Assembly: GCA_017893485.1 (NCBI GenBank)
Contig: CM030368.1
Location: 107,701,549 to 107,765,548 of the forward strand
Direction: 5' to 3'
Source of the DNA: Hemerocallis citrina
Taxonomy: Eukaryota; Streptophyta; Magnoliopsida; Asparagales; Asphodelaceae
DNA length: 64,000 nt
The position numbers were made by a program, and so were the translations under genes. Positions 55,623 to 64,000 of the stretch are shown here, piece by piece (position 1 is the stretch's first letter; the number at the start of each line of letters is the position of its first letter). The notes beneath the pieces were generated by a model that did not search any database, had not been told where the DNA came from, and worked only from the letters and a program-made list of their open reading frames with translations.

Positions 55623-56174
55623 CTAGGACCCCTCGGGTTCGACAGAGGGTACAACCACTCCGACCGAACGGCTAGGAGCCCTCTCCTCGTCATGGGGGCC
55701 CTTGGGTTTCGCCAAAGTCGATACGCCGACCACGGAACTCTGAGCATCAACCGGTCGGGTACGCTCCAACAACAGCAACGCCGCGGGAACCCCTTCTGTT
55801 CGCCGAAATCCCGAAGAGGATCCCGTCCCCATCCCAGACATTCCTAGCATCGTCTTATAACGGTGTATCTCCATCTCCTTCTCCACTATGACGTCACGAA
55901 GGAGCCTTTCAGACGATGGCCTCTGCACTGACGCGCTTGACATGGTGTACCTGAGACCGGCACTTCCGAGGTCCCGATCCACCATTGCCCTTTTTAGCCT
56001 CGCCGCCTCCACACTGAGAGCCTCGGACTTATCCCGATAGTAGTTAAAGGCAGCATCCTGATTGCGGGCCCCCTCGCGATAGCAGACCAACGTCGACTCT
56101 AGGACCTTGATTTTACTCCGGAGCCACGCCACGTCGGAGTGACGAGGGTCCGTTTCGGGAAGAAGAGCCGTTAC
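55623..56174 (-). pseudogene. Second antisense ORF of the second Tat element: coiled-coil protein
   Basis: An acceptor-like CCTTTTAG precedes 56174. The frame is open to 55623: ALLPETDPRHSD, AWLRSKIKVLESTLVCYREG, NYYRDKSEALSVEAARLKRA, SERLLRDVIVEKEMEIHRYK, then a Gly/Ser-rich and charged tail. Helical heptads suggest a coiled coil. It is the positional counterpart of 35217-36137 in the first Tat element. No catalytic motif; role unknown. It may be a 3' exon of the gene beginning at 58591. Confidence 0.55.
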
Positions 56175-56283
56175 CTAAAAGGAAACCATCCACCACTCAA
56201 AACAACACAAGCAAAAAGGTCCGGAAAGAACCAAGGTCAAATACTTGGCCGATCAAAAATCCTTTTTTATAAATCAAATCCTT

Positions 56284-56323
56284 CATACAAAAATGCGGTG
56301 GCCAGTCCGCGGTCGGCAAATAC
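56284..56323 (-). promoter_or_regulatory. Conserved non-coding hairpin after the antisense ORF
   Basis: Minus-strand GTATTTGCC, four variable bases, GCGGACTGGCCACCGC and ATTTTTGT, 40 bp after the stop at 56363-56365. The match to 34978-35014 is exact over 24 bases plus 9 bases on the left, in otherwise diverged sequence. Confidence 0.6.
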
Positions 56324-56362
56324 ATCAAAAAAGAAGAAAAAAAGAACAAGGGGGCGAACAGC

Positions 56363-57306
56363 CTATGTTGTCACCTCAGCATCAGCCGGGTTCACGTGAG
56401 GGTCGGCAGCCGAACCCACGACCGGACCTTCAGCATCAGGAGTCTTCGGGGGCACCTCGATCTCGAAATCATAGTCGAGGCCGGACAGGTCGATGGTCGG
56501 GTAGAAGTGCCTCACATGGCTGAGGGCCTTCGCATAGACCTCATTCTGGGCTGTGATCACCATGTCCTATCCCGTCGTCGTCAGTTCCTCCTTCTCCTTC
56601 ACAAACTTCTTCTTTAGGGCGGCCACCCTCTTAGTCCACTTGGCCTCCTTGGCATCGAGCTCGGTCTTCAGCTGCTGCTCCCTCTTGTGCGAGCCCTCGA
56701 GCTCGATCTTCATCTCCTTCATCTTCTGCGAACACTTGTCCGCCCGTCGTCACTCCCGATCCACAGCCTCCTCGTAGAGACTCTTCACTTTGGCCCCCTC
56801 CAGGCAGACCTGCGGCGACCCAGCACTGCTCAGAAACACCTCCTACAAAAGTTTTTACAAAGAAAGTTGGGTCGACAGACTTACCAGCACGCTCGCCTGC
56901 GCCAGGCGCGTGAACGCCTCACCCACGGTCTCGCCACTCATCTCCTTACGATCCCTGGGAGTCGCCAGCTTCTACAACACCTCGATGGCATTGGGCCCAC
57001 GGGTTAGGCAGTCCCCCTCCCATATCGACCAGGCCGTCACCCACGGCCGCTGCAACTCATCTCCTCCCTCGGGTCCGACCAGATGGGCCTTCCCTTTACC
57101 GCCATCGGCCACCTTAGCATGGCCCGGGCTCACCTGGGCGACCACCTCCTTGCTCGTCTCCGAGCGGGTCCTCTTACCCCTCGGCTCACCCAGTGCCTCG
57201 GAGATGACCTGAGTCGACCCCCTCATCCTCTTCGACTCTCCCCCCTCCTTGGCCTTCTGCTTCTTTAAAGTGAGCCTCTGAGCCTTAATAGATTCTGGGT
57301 CCATAC
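56363..57306 (-). pseudogene. Antisense gene of the second Tat element, exons 2 and 3 (linker and coiled coil)
   Basis: Exon 2 starts after a good acceptor (TTTCTTGCAG at 57307-57316) with MDPESIKAQRLTLKKQKAKE, a basic linker, and ends around KLATPRDRKEMSGETVGEAF near 56900. A donor (GTAAGT, 56884-56879) and an acceptor (GTAG, about 56843) bound a 42-bp gap, short for a plant intron. Exon 3 encodes a coiled coil, KMKEMKIELEGSHKREQQLK and AKWTKRVAALKKKFVKEKEE, then YAKALSHVRHFYPTIDLSGL and an acidic tail. Stops near 56755 and 56565 interrupt exon 3. Confidence 0.6.
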
Positions 57307-57378
57307 CTGCAAGAAAACCTATTAAGGACAATGAGCTCGAAAGAACAGTAAAACAGGAAAAAAGAAATGACGACATAC

Positions 57379-58591
57379 TAGACACGGCCGGGCTCAGTCC
57401 GACGCTGGCCAGGTGACCCTCTGTCACCTTCGGCCAGCTGATGCTGTGCGACAAACGGAGGCGCTCGACTAATTTCCACTCCTCGGCCGTGAGATCCTTC
57501 TGCTTCGGTGCTTTAAAGTTCGGCCTATAATAGTTCCAACGTGTGGGAATGTCCCAAGGCTCCGCGCTCCGGATCACGAGGTATTTTCGTTTCCACTCCT
57601 TAATGGAGTCCGGATGGCCGTGGACCACCTTCCCTCAACTCCGAGGCGATATGTAGTAGATCCCCTCCGACTCCCCCGACGAGCTGATCCCCAGCATCGC
57701 CCGGAACACACCCAACCGGAGCGGTACCTTCCTCTCCTCGCAGAGCAGCACAAAGCATACTATCTGCTTCCATGAATTTGGCCCATACTGCATCGGGGCC
57801 AGGGACGCCCAGTTAAGCACATCCCGAACAAATGGGTGAATCAGCAACCTCAGTCCAGAGCCGAAGGCGTCTAGGGGGAAGATGCAGTACCACTCTGGTA
57901 ACGGGTCGGTAGGACAGAGGCTTGGGCTCAGCACCATCACATCGTAACCAGACCTAATGTGGAAGGCCGACCGAGCCACCTCTAAATCGACTGCCTCCAG
58001 GATCGTCGGCAGCATATCCATCTTTATCCTCTTCCGACTCGGCGAAGAAGGCTGCACCCCATACAACACCTTGTCGGAGAGTTCGTCAGGGTACTGCCTA
58101 ATCCTCTTCGGCTGCACCGGCGAACCCGTCACAAAGTTTCGAACGGGGGATGCCTCGCTCAGACCGCCAGCCTTCGCTCCCCTCTTCCTCGGCACCCTCT
58201 TCTTCTTGGCCCTCTCCGGCGAGGGGGTGGCTAGGCGCTCGAGACCGGTTGACGTAGATGAGGAATCTACGCCCCGACTCCGCCCCCGAGCCGAGAATTT
58301 TCTTCCCGTACCCTTCCGCCGAGCCTCAGTCGCTTCGGCCTCTCCTTCTCCCTCACTGTCGCTACTACCCTCCTCTGACTTCGGATCTAATATCCGCATC
58401 GAGTCAGAGCTATCACTCCCCTCCTCCTCGGAGCCGCTACTCTGGACCACGAACGGCCTCCGGACACGCAGGGGGTTCACATCATACACCTGGGTGTCTT
58501 CTTCCCACGACGTCGAGTCTGATAGCCCTGCTCCAGGGTTTTCTCTCCCATCCGAGGTGGAAGCAGACGAGCTAGACTGAGCCCTAAACAT
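57379..58591 (-). pseudogene. Antisense gene of the second Tat element, exon 1: PF04195-like domain
   Basis: ATG at 58591 (MFRAQSSSSASTSDGREN). The first 150 residues are Ser/Glu-rich with basic patches (KKKRVPRKRG), possibly nuclear targeting. From about residue 190 the 'putative gypsy type transposon' domain is clear: EWYCIFPLDAFGSGLRLLIH, VRDVLNWASLAPMQYGPNSW, FRAMLGISSSGES, YYISPRS. One TGA (57632-57634) interrupts, then DSIKEWKRKYLVIRSAEPWD, EEWKLVERLRLSHSISWPKV, and a donor (GTATGT at 57378). The 72-bp intron ends at 57307. Apart from that stop the exon is open for about 400 codons, so it decayed recently. Confidence 0.7.
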
Positions 58592-58740
58592 GACAATGAA
58601 GTAAAGCTAAAACCAACCTGTGTTGCCTTGGAAAGACGAGCCGGAGCTGCAAAGGCAGAGCGCGAGCACCGAAGTGTTTGTGTTCTTGAAGAAAGAAAGC
58701 AGCAAGAGAGAGACAGGCGGAATAGCAGAAGGGTGGGGGG

Positions 58741-58748
58741 TATTTATA
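58741..58748 (-). promoter_or_regulatory. Putative TATA box of the antisense gene
   Basis: Minus-strand CTCTATAAATACC lies about 150 bp before the ATG at 58591. A second TATAAATA (59489-59496, minus) lies further upstream. Confidence 0.6.
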
Positions 58749-58849
58749 GAGGAAGAGCTGACTCTTCGATTTTCGTGATTACTGTTCCTCGATTTACGTG
58801 AAACTGCCCCTAGAAAATCGCGCCACGTCTCCTAGAAACGCGCGCCAAT

Positions 58850-59670
58850 GACGTCACCCAGTTGTGCGGTTGGCAGCCCTCGGCTCGCGCTCAACCGCTA
58901 CCAGGCACAAGGGTCGGTCCGGGAGGTGGACTTCGGAAACCGAACGCCCCCACAACTGTCAGCAGAGAAAAGTTTTGTTTAAAAGTTTTAAGGCACCCGT
59001 CCTCGATGAGTGCCCCGGGCCCCAGGACTCGGTCGGCTCCCCTCTGACCCGTGAACAACTCGGGGCTTACAGCCTCGGAAGCCGAAACCCTGAATTGTTC
59101 CCGGGTGGGAGAAAAACCACCATTGCCTGGGATCCTATCAGATAACAGATCTGCCCGCCTCCCATCGCTGTCTCCTCCGGGCAGACAGCCCTCAAAAACC
59201 GTCGACCCGGAAGGAAGACAGTGATGACAGAAGGGCCATCCACCCAAAGCTCCCTATCCCCCGGGCCCGGACTTCGGTCGGTATCCCTCCTGTCCCGATC
59301 TCTTTTGGGCAAACGACCTTATCAGGACCGTCAGACCCAAGAGAAGATCCGGACGACAGAATAACCACCAACCCGAGGCTCCCAGGGTTGGAATCTTTTC
59401 AAGTATCAGGCATCCGCCCAAGGCAGACACCTCAGATGGTTGGTGGACCACCCTCGATGTGATCGAAACAACATTGGGGGAGGGGGGTATTTATAGCCTC
59501 CCCCAAGCAACCTGCCATCATGGCCCTTGGGAGGCCAAACAACGGAAGCCCAACCATCACACCTAGGAAATTGAAGCGCCCTGCATTTATTGGGGGACAT
59601 CATTAATGCCCCCGGGAAATTGGAACATCGCACAAGCCCCGGAGTGCCATTAATGGCCCATGAAGACAGT
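58850..59670. other. GC-rich non-coding region upstream of the antisense gene
   Basis: No coding frame is convincing. It has two loosely similar segments (about 58990-59160 and 59200-59400, both with GGACCGTC/CCCGGGCC-like motifs) and a minus-strand TATAAATA at 59489-59496. Confidence 0.4.
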
Positions 59671-59679
59671 AATCAACTC

Positions 59680-60235
59680 AGCGCAGCCTCCTCACGAAGG
59701 CACCATGGTTCACCAACGTCCTTGCCGACCCGTAAATCCTCGTTAGACCGAGGTGATGTCCGGCACCAGGGCAGCCTTCTTACAAAGGCACAACGGTTTG
59801 CCGACATCCTTGTCGACCCGTAAACCCTCGTCAGACTGAGGTGAGGTCCAGCACCAGGACAGCCTTCTTACAAAGGCGCAACGGTTCGCCAACGTCCTTG
59901 CCGACCCGTAAACCCTCGTCAGACCGAGGTGATGTCCCGCACCAGGGCAGCCTTCTTACAAAGGCGCAACGGTTCGCCAACATCCTTGCCGACCCGTAAA
60001 CCCTCGTCTAACCGAGGTGATGTCCGGCACCAGGACAGCCTTTTTACAAAGGCGCAATAGTTTGCCATCGTCCTTGCCGACCCGTAGACCCTCGTCAGAC
60101 CGAGGTGAGGTCCAACACCAGGGCAGCCTTCTCACGAAGGCACGACGGTTCGCCATCACCCTTGCCGACCCATAAATCCTCTTCAGACCGAGGTGAGGTC
60201 CAGCACCAGGGCAGCCTTCTCCCAAAGACACAATG
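59680..60235 (+). repeat. 88-bp tandem array, about 6 copies
   Basis: The unit contains GCCGACCCGTAAACCCTCGT, CAGACCGAGGTGATGTCC and GCACCAGGGCAGCCTTCTTA; GCCGACCCG-type starts at 59724, 59812, 59900, 59988, 60076 and 60164 are exactly 88 bp apart. It lies next to the 3' LTR, where Tat elements often carry satellites-to-be. The 88-bp period is not a multiple of three, so ORFs here are artefacts. Confidence 0.95.
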
Positions 60236-60280
60236 ACCTCCGAAAGACACTCCTCCATGGCTAACTCTCGCATTCCCGCA

Positions 60281-60295
60281 GGAGTGGGGGGCTTG
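60281..60295 (+). promoter_or_regulatory. Polypurine tract of the second Tat/Retand element
   Basis: GGAGTGGGGGGCTTG immediately before the 3' LTR. Confidence 0.75.
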
Positions 60296-61035
60296 TGAGG
60301 TAGGGTAAAAATGACCTGGGGCCCAGTGTGGGCCCATGATGGCTCACTCAAGGGCAGGCCAGCTCGGCCCCGGACCATCACAGGGTCGGCACCGAGCCGT
60401 TAAGTCAATACCACGAAACCCGCATCCTCATTTCGACGACCCGCCACTGCCTTCGGTCTCCGATCCTCGGCGGCCCCACGGGCCTTCCACTCAGCCTGGT
60501 AAGGGACGAGGATGACCTGGCACAACCCTGGCCATCCAATTCTCTTAGAGGCACAGGAGCCCCACGATCAGCCATGTCAGCTCCGAAACCACCTAGGGCT
60601 TGGCCACGTCAGCCCTAAACCGCTCCTGAGGCTGCCACGTCTGCCCTAAACCCCCTGGACCTCCTGCCACGTCAGGCCCATGGGCTTTCGGGTCCAGACC
60701 CGACCCCCAAGCGGATCCAAATCCGACTGGGACTATCTATAAATACCAGGCCCTCTCCTACCTTTTGAGGTAACCAATCTTTGCCCACTAAAAACCCTAG
60801 TTACTGCTACTCTCTCTCAGAGACTAACTAGACCGTCGGAGGGTCTGCCACCGGGATAAATCCCGGTGTTCCTAGACCGTCTGCAGGTACACGAGGCGAG
60901 GCGATCCGAGCCGATCCTCCGGTGCCGAGGCGAGCCTACTGCTTACCGTCCGTTACCGCATCCTTCCACCACTACAAATTGAGTCCGAACTCACACCTGA
61001 TGCAGTCACACTCCTCTCAAAAACAAGCAGCATCA
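60296..61035 (+). repeat. 3' LTR of the second Tat/Retand element
   Basis: 740 bp, starting TGAGGTAGGG and ending CAGCATCA before the ATCAG duplication. Confidence 0.93.
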
Positions 61036-61040
61036 ATCAG

Positions 61041-61600
61041 CATAACTGCTACAGATTAGTTTAATAAGATCATAATAGCTGCAGATGTTTTAAGATCACA
61101 AAGTCATCAAGTCAATCATAAGGACCACTCAATGGTCATAGGTGGATGCTGTGGACTCGGAAACTTTCTCTGTTTTTCAAAAACAATAATCCCACTGCTC
61201 TTTAAGCCCTCTTGAAATTGGAACGGTAGAAATAGCTTTTTCTTTTTCAGAGTCAAAAAACAGCTTTCCCCTTTCTGCAGAAATCATACCATTTACTTCA
61301 ACGTCAAGTAACTAGATGGCATGATTAAAAATTATGACTGTATAGCCAGAAGAAACTTTAACCCGGTAGAGTTAAGTCCTCAATAGGAGAATGACTTTTT
61401 TCTTTTTCTTTTGGAGAACAAGAATAATAGGAGAATGACCCATTCTCTTGCTTGGAAAAAACATGTCAATCAAAGTACTATGTAGTATATGTTACAAAAA
61501 TTTGTTTAAAATAAAATCAAGTTTGATTTTAGAGGCACAAAATCAGAAAGGGAGGAGAAGAAGAAAACCAATAAAATAAAAAGGAAATAAAAATTACAAA
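61041..61600. other. Unassigned AT-rich sequence
   Basis: Continuation of 52899 before the Tat insertion. No gene or repeat seen. Confidence 0.4.
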
Positions 61601-62874
61601 AACCAAACCTGTTTATGTCACGGCTTGTGTACAACACAATCTCCTTAAAACAGAATCGCCTCGTCCATGTGCTGGAGTTTGCTGAGACGTCTGTCTCTCA
61701 GGATTCAACGACAGCAGAGGGTCAACTAGGCACTACGCCACGCTCTTGAACTGAACAGAGCTTGAAATCTATCACCGAACAACTTGACAGAGGAAGTAGA
61801 AAAATAGGACAGTGGGAGAGAGAAGGGTTTCTGGTGTGTTGATTCAGGGGAGAGGGGCCTCTATTTATAAGGCCAAGGGTGATAATCGTAATGGCAGACA
61901 ATACATTAACTGCATCAACTCTAATGACAGACATGAGCTTAAAAGCAGCAGTGTAACGGCGGACAAAACCGTTTATGCAGTTTAAAACGTGACTAATAGG
62001 CAGACAACGAATCAAATCAATCTTTCCCTCATGCCGCGGTGCTAGCTACGGGAAGGAGATGTTTCTCACGATCACACTCTCTCACAATTTCTGTGATGGT
62101 TAGGTTTTTTTTTCTCTTGTAACCCTTTTTCACATATAAGTATTATATATATAACTACAGAAAATCAACCTTAAGAGAGTAATGAGGCTGTTGGACTCAC
62201 AATCTGACGTGGTTCAGATCTGTGTGTGGGCCTTTGAACTTTAGTCAGCCCATTTAATCTAATTAAATGTCCAACTAATGTCAGGAGTCCAAGTCTTACT
62301 TGGATCCCCAATTAAATTCATCTTACGAATTTAAATTCCAATTTCGATCCATTCTAAGTGTGTGACCCTGTAGGTTCTCGTTATGTTGACAGTAAACTAA
62401 AATCATATTCGACTCCCTTTGTCCAGATATCATAATTGACCCCAAATCATAGAGCGTGTTACCCTTGTATAGTTCAATCTTTGGTTTCTTGATGTCCGAG
62501 TAAACTTACTAAAACAAATGAGCTCACTATTTCATATTGACTCATTTGAGCATGGTCATACATTTTGTAGTTTCACTCAATCAAGGGACCCAGAGATATC
62601 GCTCCGGTTATGTAAGAGAGACAAATCCTATCTAAGTCACTCACATCCCTCTGCATGATTTGTAGTATATCCAATAGTCGACTTTATAATCACCTTATTA
62701 CAAGCAATATTTGATGACATTAAAATGTATAACTTCTCATGTAGGGAACCACAGTGACTTCAAGTCAAATGACTATAGACACTATGGTCACTGTGAGAAC
62801 CGCTTAAGACACTCACGTAACGATCCATGTAACGTAACGATCCATGTAACGTTCTCATGGTGGGTCAGTCCAGT
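61600..62874 (-). mobile_element. Truncated inverted relative of the 1.5-kb LTR
   Basis: On the minus strand, 62874 down to about 62030 matches 21925-22743 followed by 43775-43895, which shows those two blocks were once continuous. Further down (61600-62030) the sequence differs from that copy but has a TATA box (TATTTATA on plus, 61862-61869), so it may be the promoter-distal part of a related LTR or a leader. Its upstream end is cut by the element starting at 62875. Confidence 0.65.
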
Positions 62875-64000
62875 TGTCACGCCCAGCTTCCCAAAGAGAG
62901 AATACGAAATACGGATACGTGACTAAATCCAGCAAATGATTTTCATCATCAATAAGCTGTCAGGATCTTTATAATATTTCACAAGAATAACAGGAAGTAA
63001 ACAAGGAGAAATCAACCACACACGCACAAATAAATCAATATACAGAATTTACTTGTAACAAAATTTAATAAATCTCAAATAAACCAGATCTGAACAAGTC
63101 AATAATTCTGGGTCACATTGCCCAATACAAATAATCCAAGTAGCAGATACATGTATTCAAAATAAGCAACAGGAATAATAATACCAAGAACTCCAGGAAC
63201 TAGAATCTTAGATCACCTACTTTATCGGGCAGCTGATCACCATAATTTGCAATTCAATAAATTGCACGAAAAGAAAATAGAAATAAAACACCCGTCAATG
63301 CCAGTTACGAGCCGCTTGCAATGCAGGCAAAGGTACAAGAAAAGAATAAACAACATTGCATGGAATAGACATGGCAATAAAATAGAACAACTAGCATAAA
63401 TCATGAACAGAATCAAGTAATGCGGTGAGATAACAGAAGTTTGTAAGATATAACAGGTAACAGGTATTATGCAAATAAGTAAACATGTAACAGGTGTCAG
63501 GTAATCATGTATCAGGAAAACATGTAACAGATATTATGTCATGTCAAGTTTTGTATTTATCACTATCTAGGTAGCGCTTCATACATCCCAGATTTTTACC
63601 ACATGGTTGCTACAAACATGCAAATTTTGTTTAGGCCTAGTGGTGGGTTTCTATAGGACCGTGTACTCAGGCGTCAGGTAGCAGGTAGTAAGAACAGGTT
63701 CATGAATAAGATAGGTACATGAATCAACTGATTCATGCATCAACAGGTTCATGAATCAATAGGTAATAGGTATACGAACCAACAGGTCCATGCATCAAAG
63801 CATAAAGTACAATAGGTTCATGAATTCACGGATTCACGAATCAAACATAAAGTACAACAGGTTCACATATCAACATGAATTAAATATAAAAATGGGAAAC
63901 ATGGGCCCCCATCTGAGTACACATACCTATATTGTCCACTACTAAGGTCTTTCCCTTAACACCGGCTTGATAACTTGTTATTATTATCAAATAGGCATAT
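62875..64000 (-). mobile_element. Edge of a further LTR element, probably chromovirus type, minus orientation
   Basis: TGTCACGCCC at 62875 is the complement of a GGGCGTGACA LTR end, the pattern of chromovirus LTRs in this window. It cuts the LTR to its left abruptly. No coding region is seen before the window ends. Near 63690-63860 short AGGTTCATGAATCAA-like units repeat irregularly. Confidence 0.55.

Larger units (their letters stand above)
52905..61035 (+). mobile_element. Second Tat/Retand-type gypsy element, deletion derivative, 8.1 kb
   Basis: LTRs at 52905-53646 and 60296-61035 are flanked by perfect TSD ATCAG (52900-52904 and 61036-61040). The primer site TTGGCGCCGTCTGTGGGA follows the 5' LTR. 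gag N-terminus is joined directly to integrase; protease, RT, RNase H and aRNH are missing. The antisense gene module is on the minus strand, then the 88-bp repeats and a polypurine tract. LTRs differ at about 24 of 740 positions by eye (about 97% identical), so it is clearly younger than the first Tat element. Confidence 0.92.

Noticed and set aside
56553..57268. Plus-strand frames over the antisense gene
   Set aside because: They are shadows of the minus-strand exons, which have domain similarity, splice sites and a homologue.
59680..60235. 88-bp repeats as a CRISPR array
   Set aside because: No spacer-like unique segments; plain tandem repeat inside a retrotransposon.
1..64000. tRNA or rRNA genes
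   Set aside because: I saw no cloverleaf-like A and B box pairs or rRNA-like stretches other than retrotransposon primer sites; a tRNAscan run would be needed to exclude a diverged one.

Overview
The window is nuclear DNA from a flowering plant with a large, repeat-rich genome. It is probably a eudicot, but the sequence does not identify a species. I found no intact host gene, tRNA, rRNA or CRISPR array. Nearly everything is nested transposable elements, and the nesting order can be read from target-site duplications (TSDs) and from interrupted reading frames.

Layout. The oldest recognisable element is an L1-type LINE on the minus strand. It survives as three collinear pieces: 44119-46330 (ORF1 and the start of ORF2), 21173-21564 (endonuclease) and 3930-5050 (end of endonuclease, start of reverse transcriptase). 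Its right end is cut by an LTR that fills 1-3929 and carries a Harbinger/Tourist-like MITE (2938-3528). A Tekay-like Ty3/gypsy chromovirus (5051-21172) sits in the LINE endonuclease; its 3' LTR was later hit by a 3.5-kb CACTA transposon (14992-18540) that holds spliced-looking exons of a host gene. A 1.5-kb solo LTR (21565-44113, TSD GGTCC/TGTCC) also split the LINE, and was in turn split by a large minus-strand Tat/Retand-type gypsy element (22744-43769, TSD CTATA). That element holds two solo LTRs of chromovirus type (25277-29070, TSD GAGAA; and about 30267-34257).

To the right of the LINE are a Copia element on the minus strand (46589-52009, TSD TGCCT), a second and younger Tat/Retand-type element on the plus strand (52905-61035, TSD ATCAG, LTRs about 97% identical by eye), an inverted relative of the 1.5-kb LTR (about 61600-62874), and the edge of one more LTR element (62875 to window end).

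How the parts relate. Both Tat/Retand elements carry, antisense to gag-pol, a two-part cargo module: a gene with a 'putative gypsy type transposon' (PF04195-like) domain followed by coiled coil, then a second coiled-coil ORF. Each module has its own TATA box about 150-170 bp before the ATG, and a nearly identical non-coding hairpin 40-50 bp after the first ORF. Tandem repeats lie upstream of each module, which fits the known hypervariable 3' regions of Tat elements. The second Tat element has lost most of gag plus protease, RT and RNase H, leaving a gag-integrase reading frame. All coding regions carry nonsense or frameshift mutations except the 614-codon Copia RT-RNase H frame.
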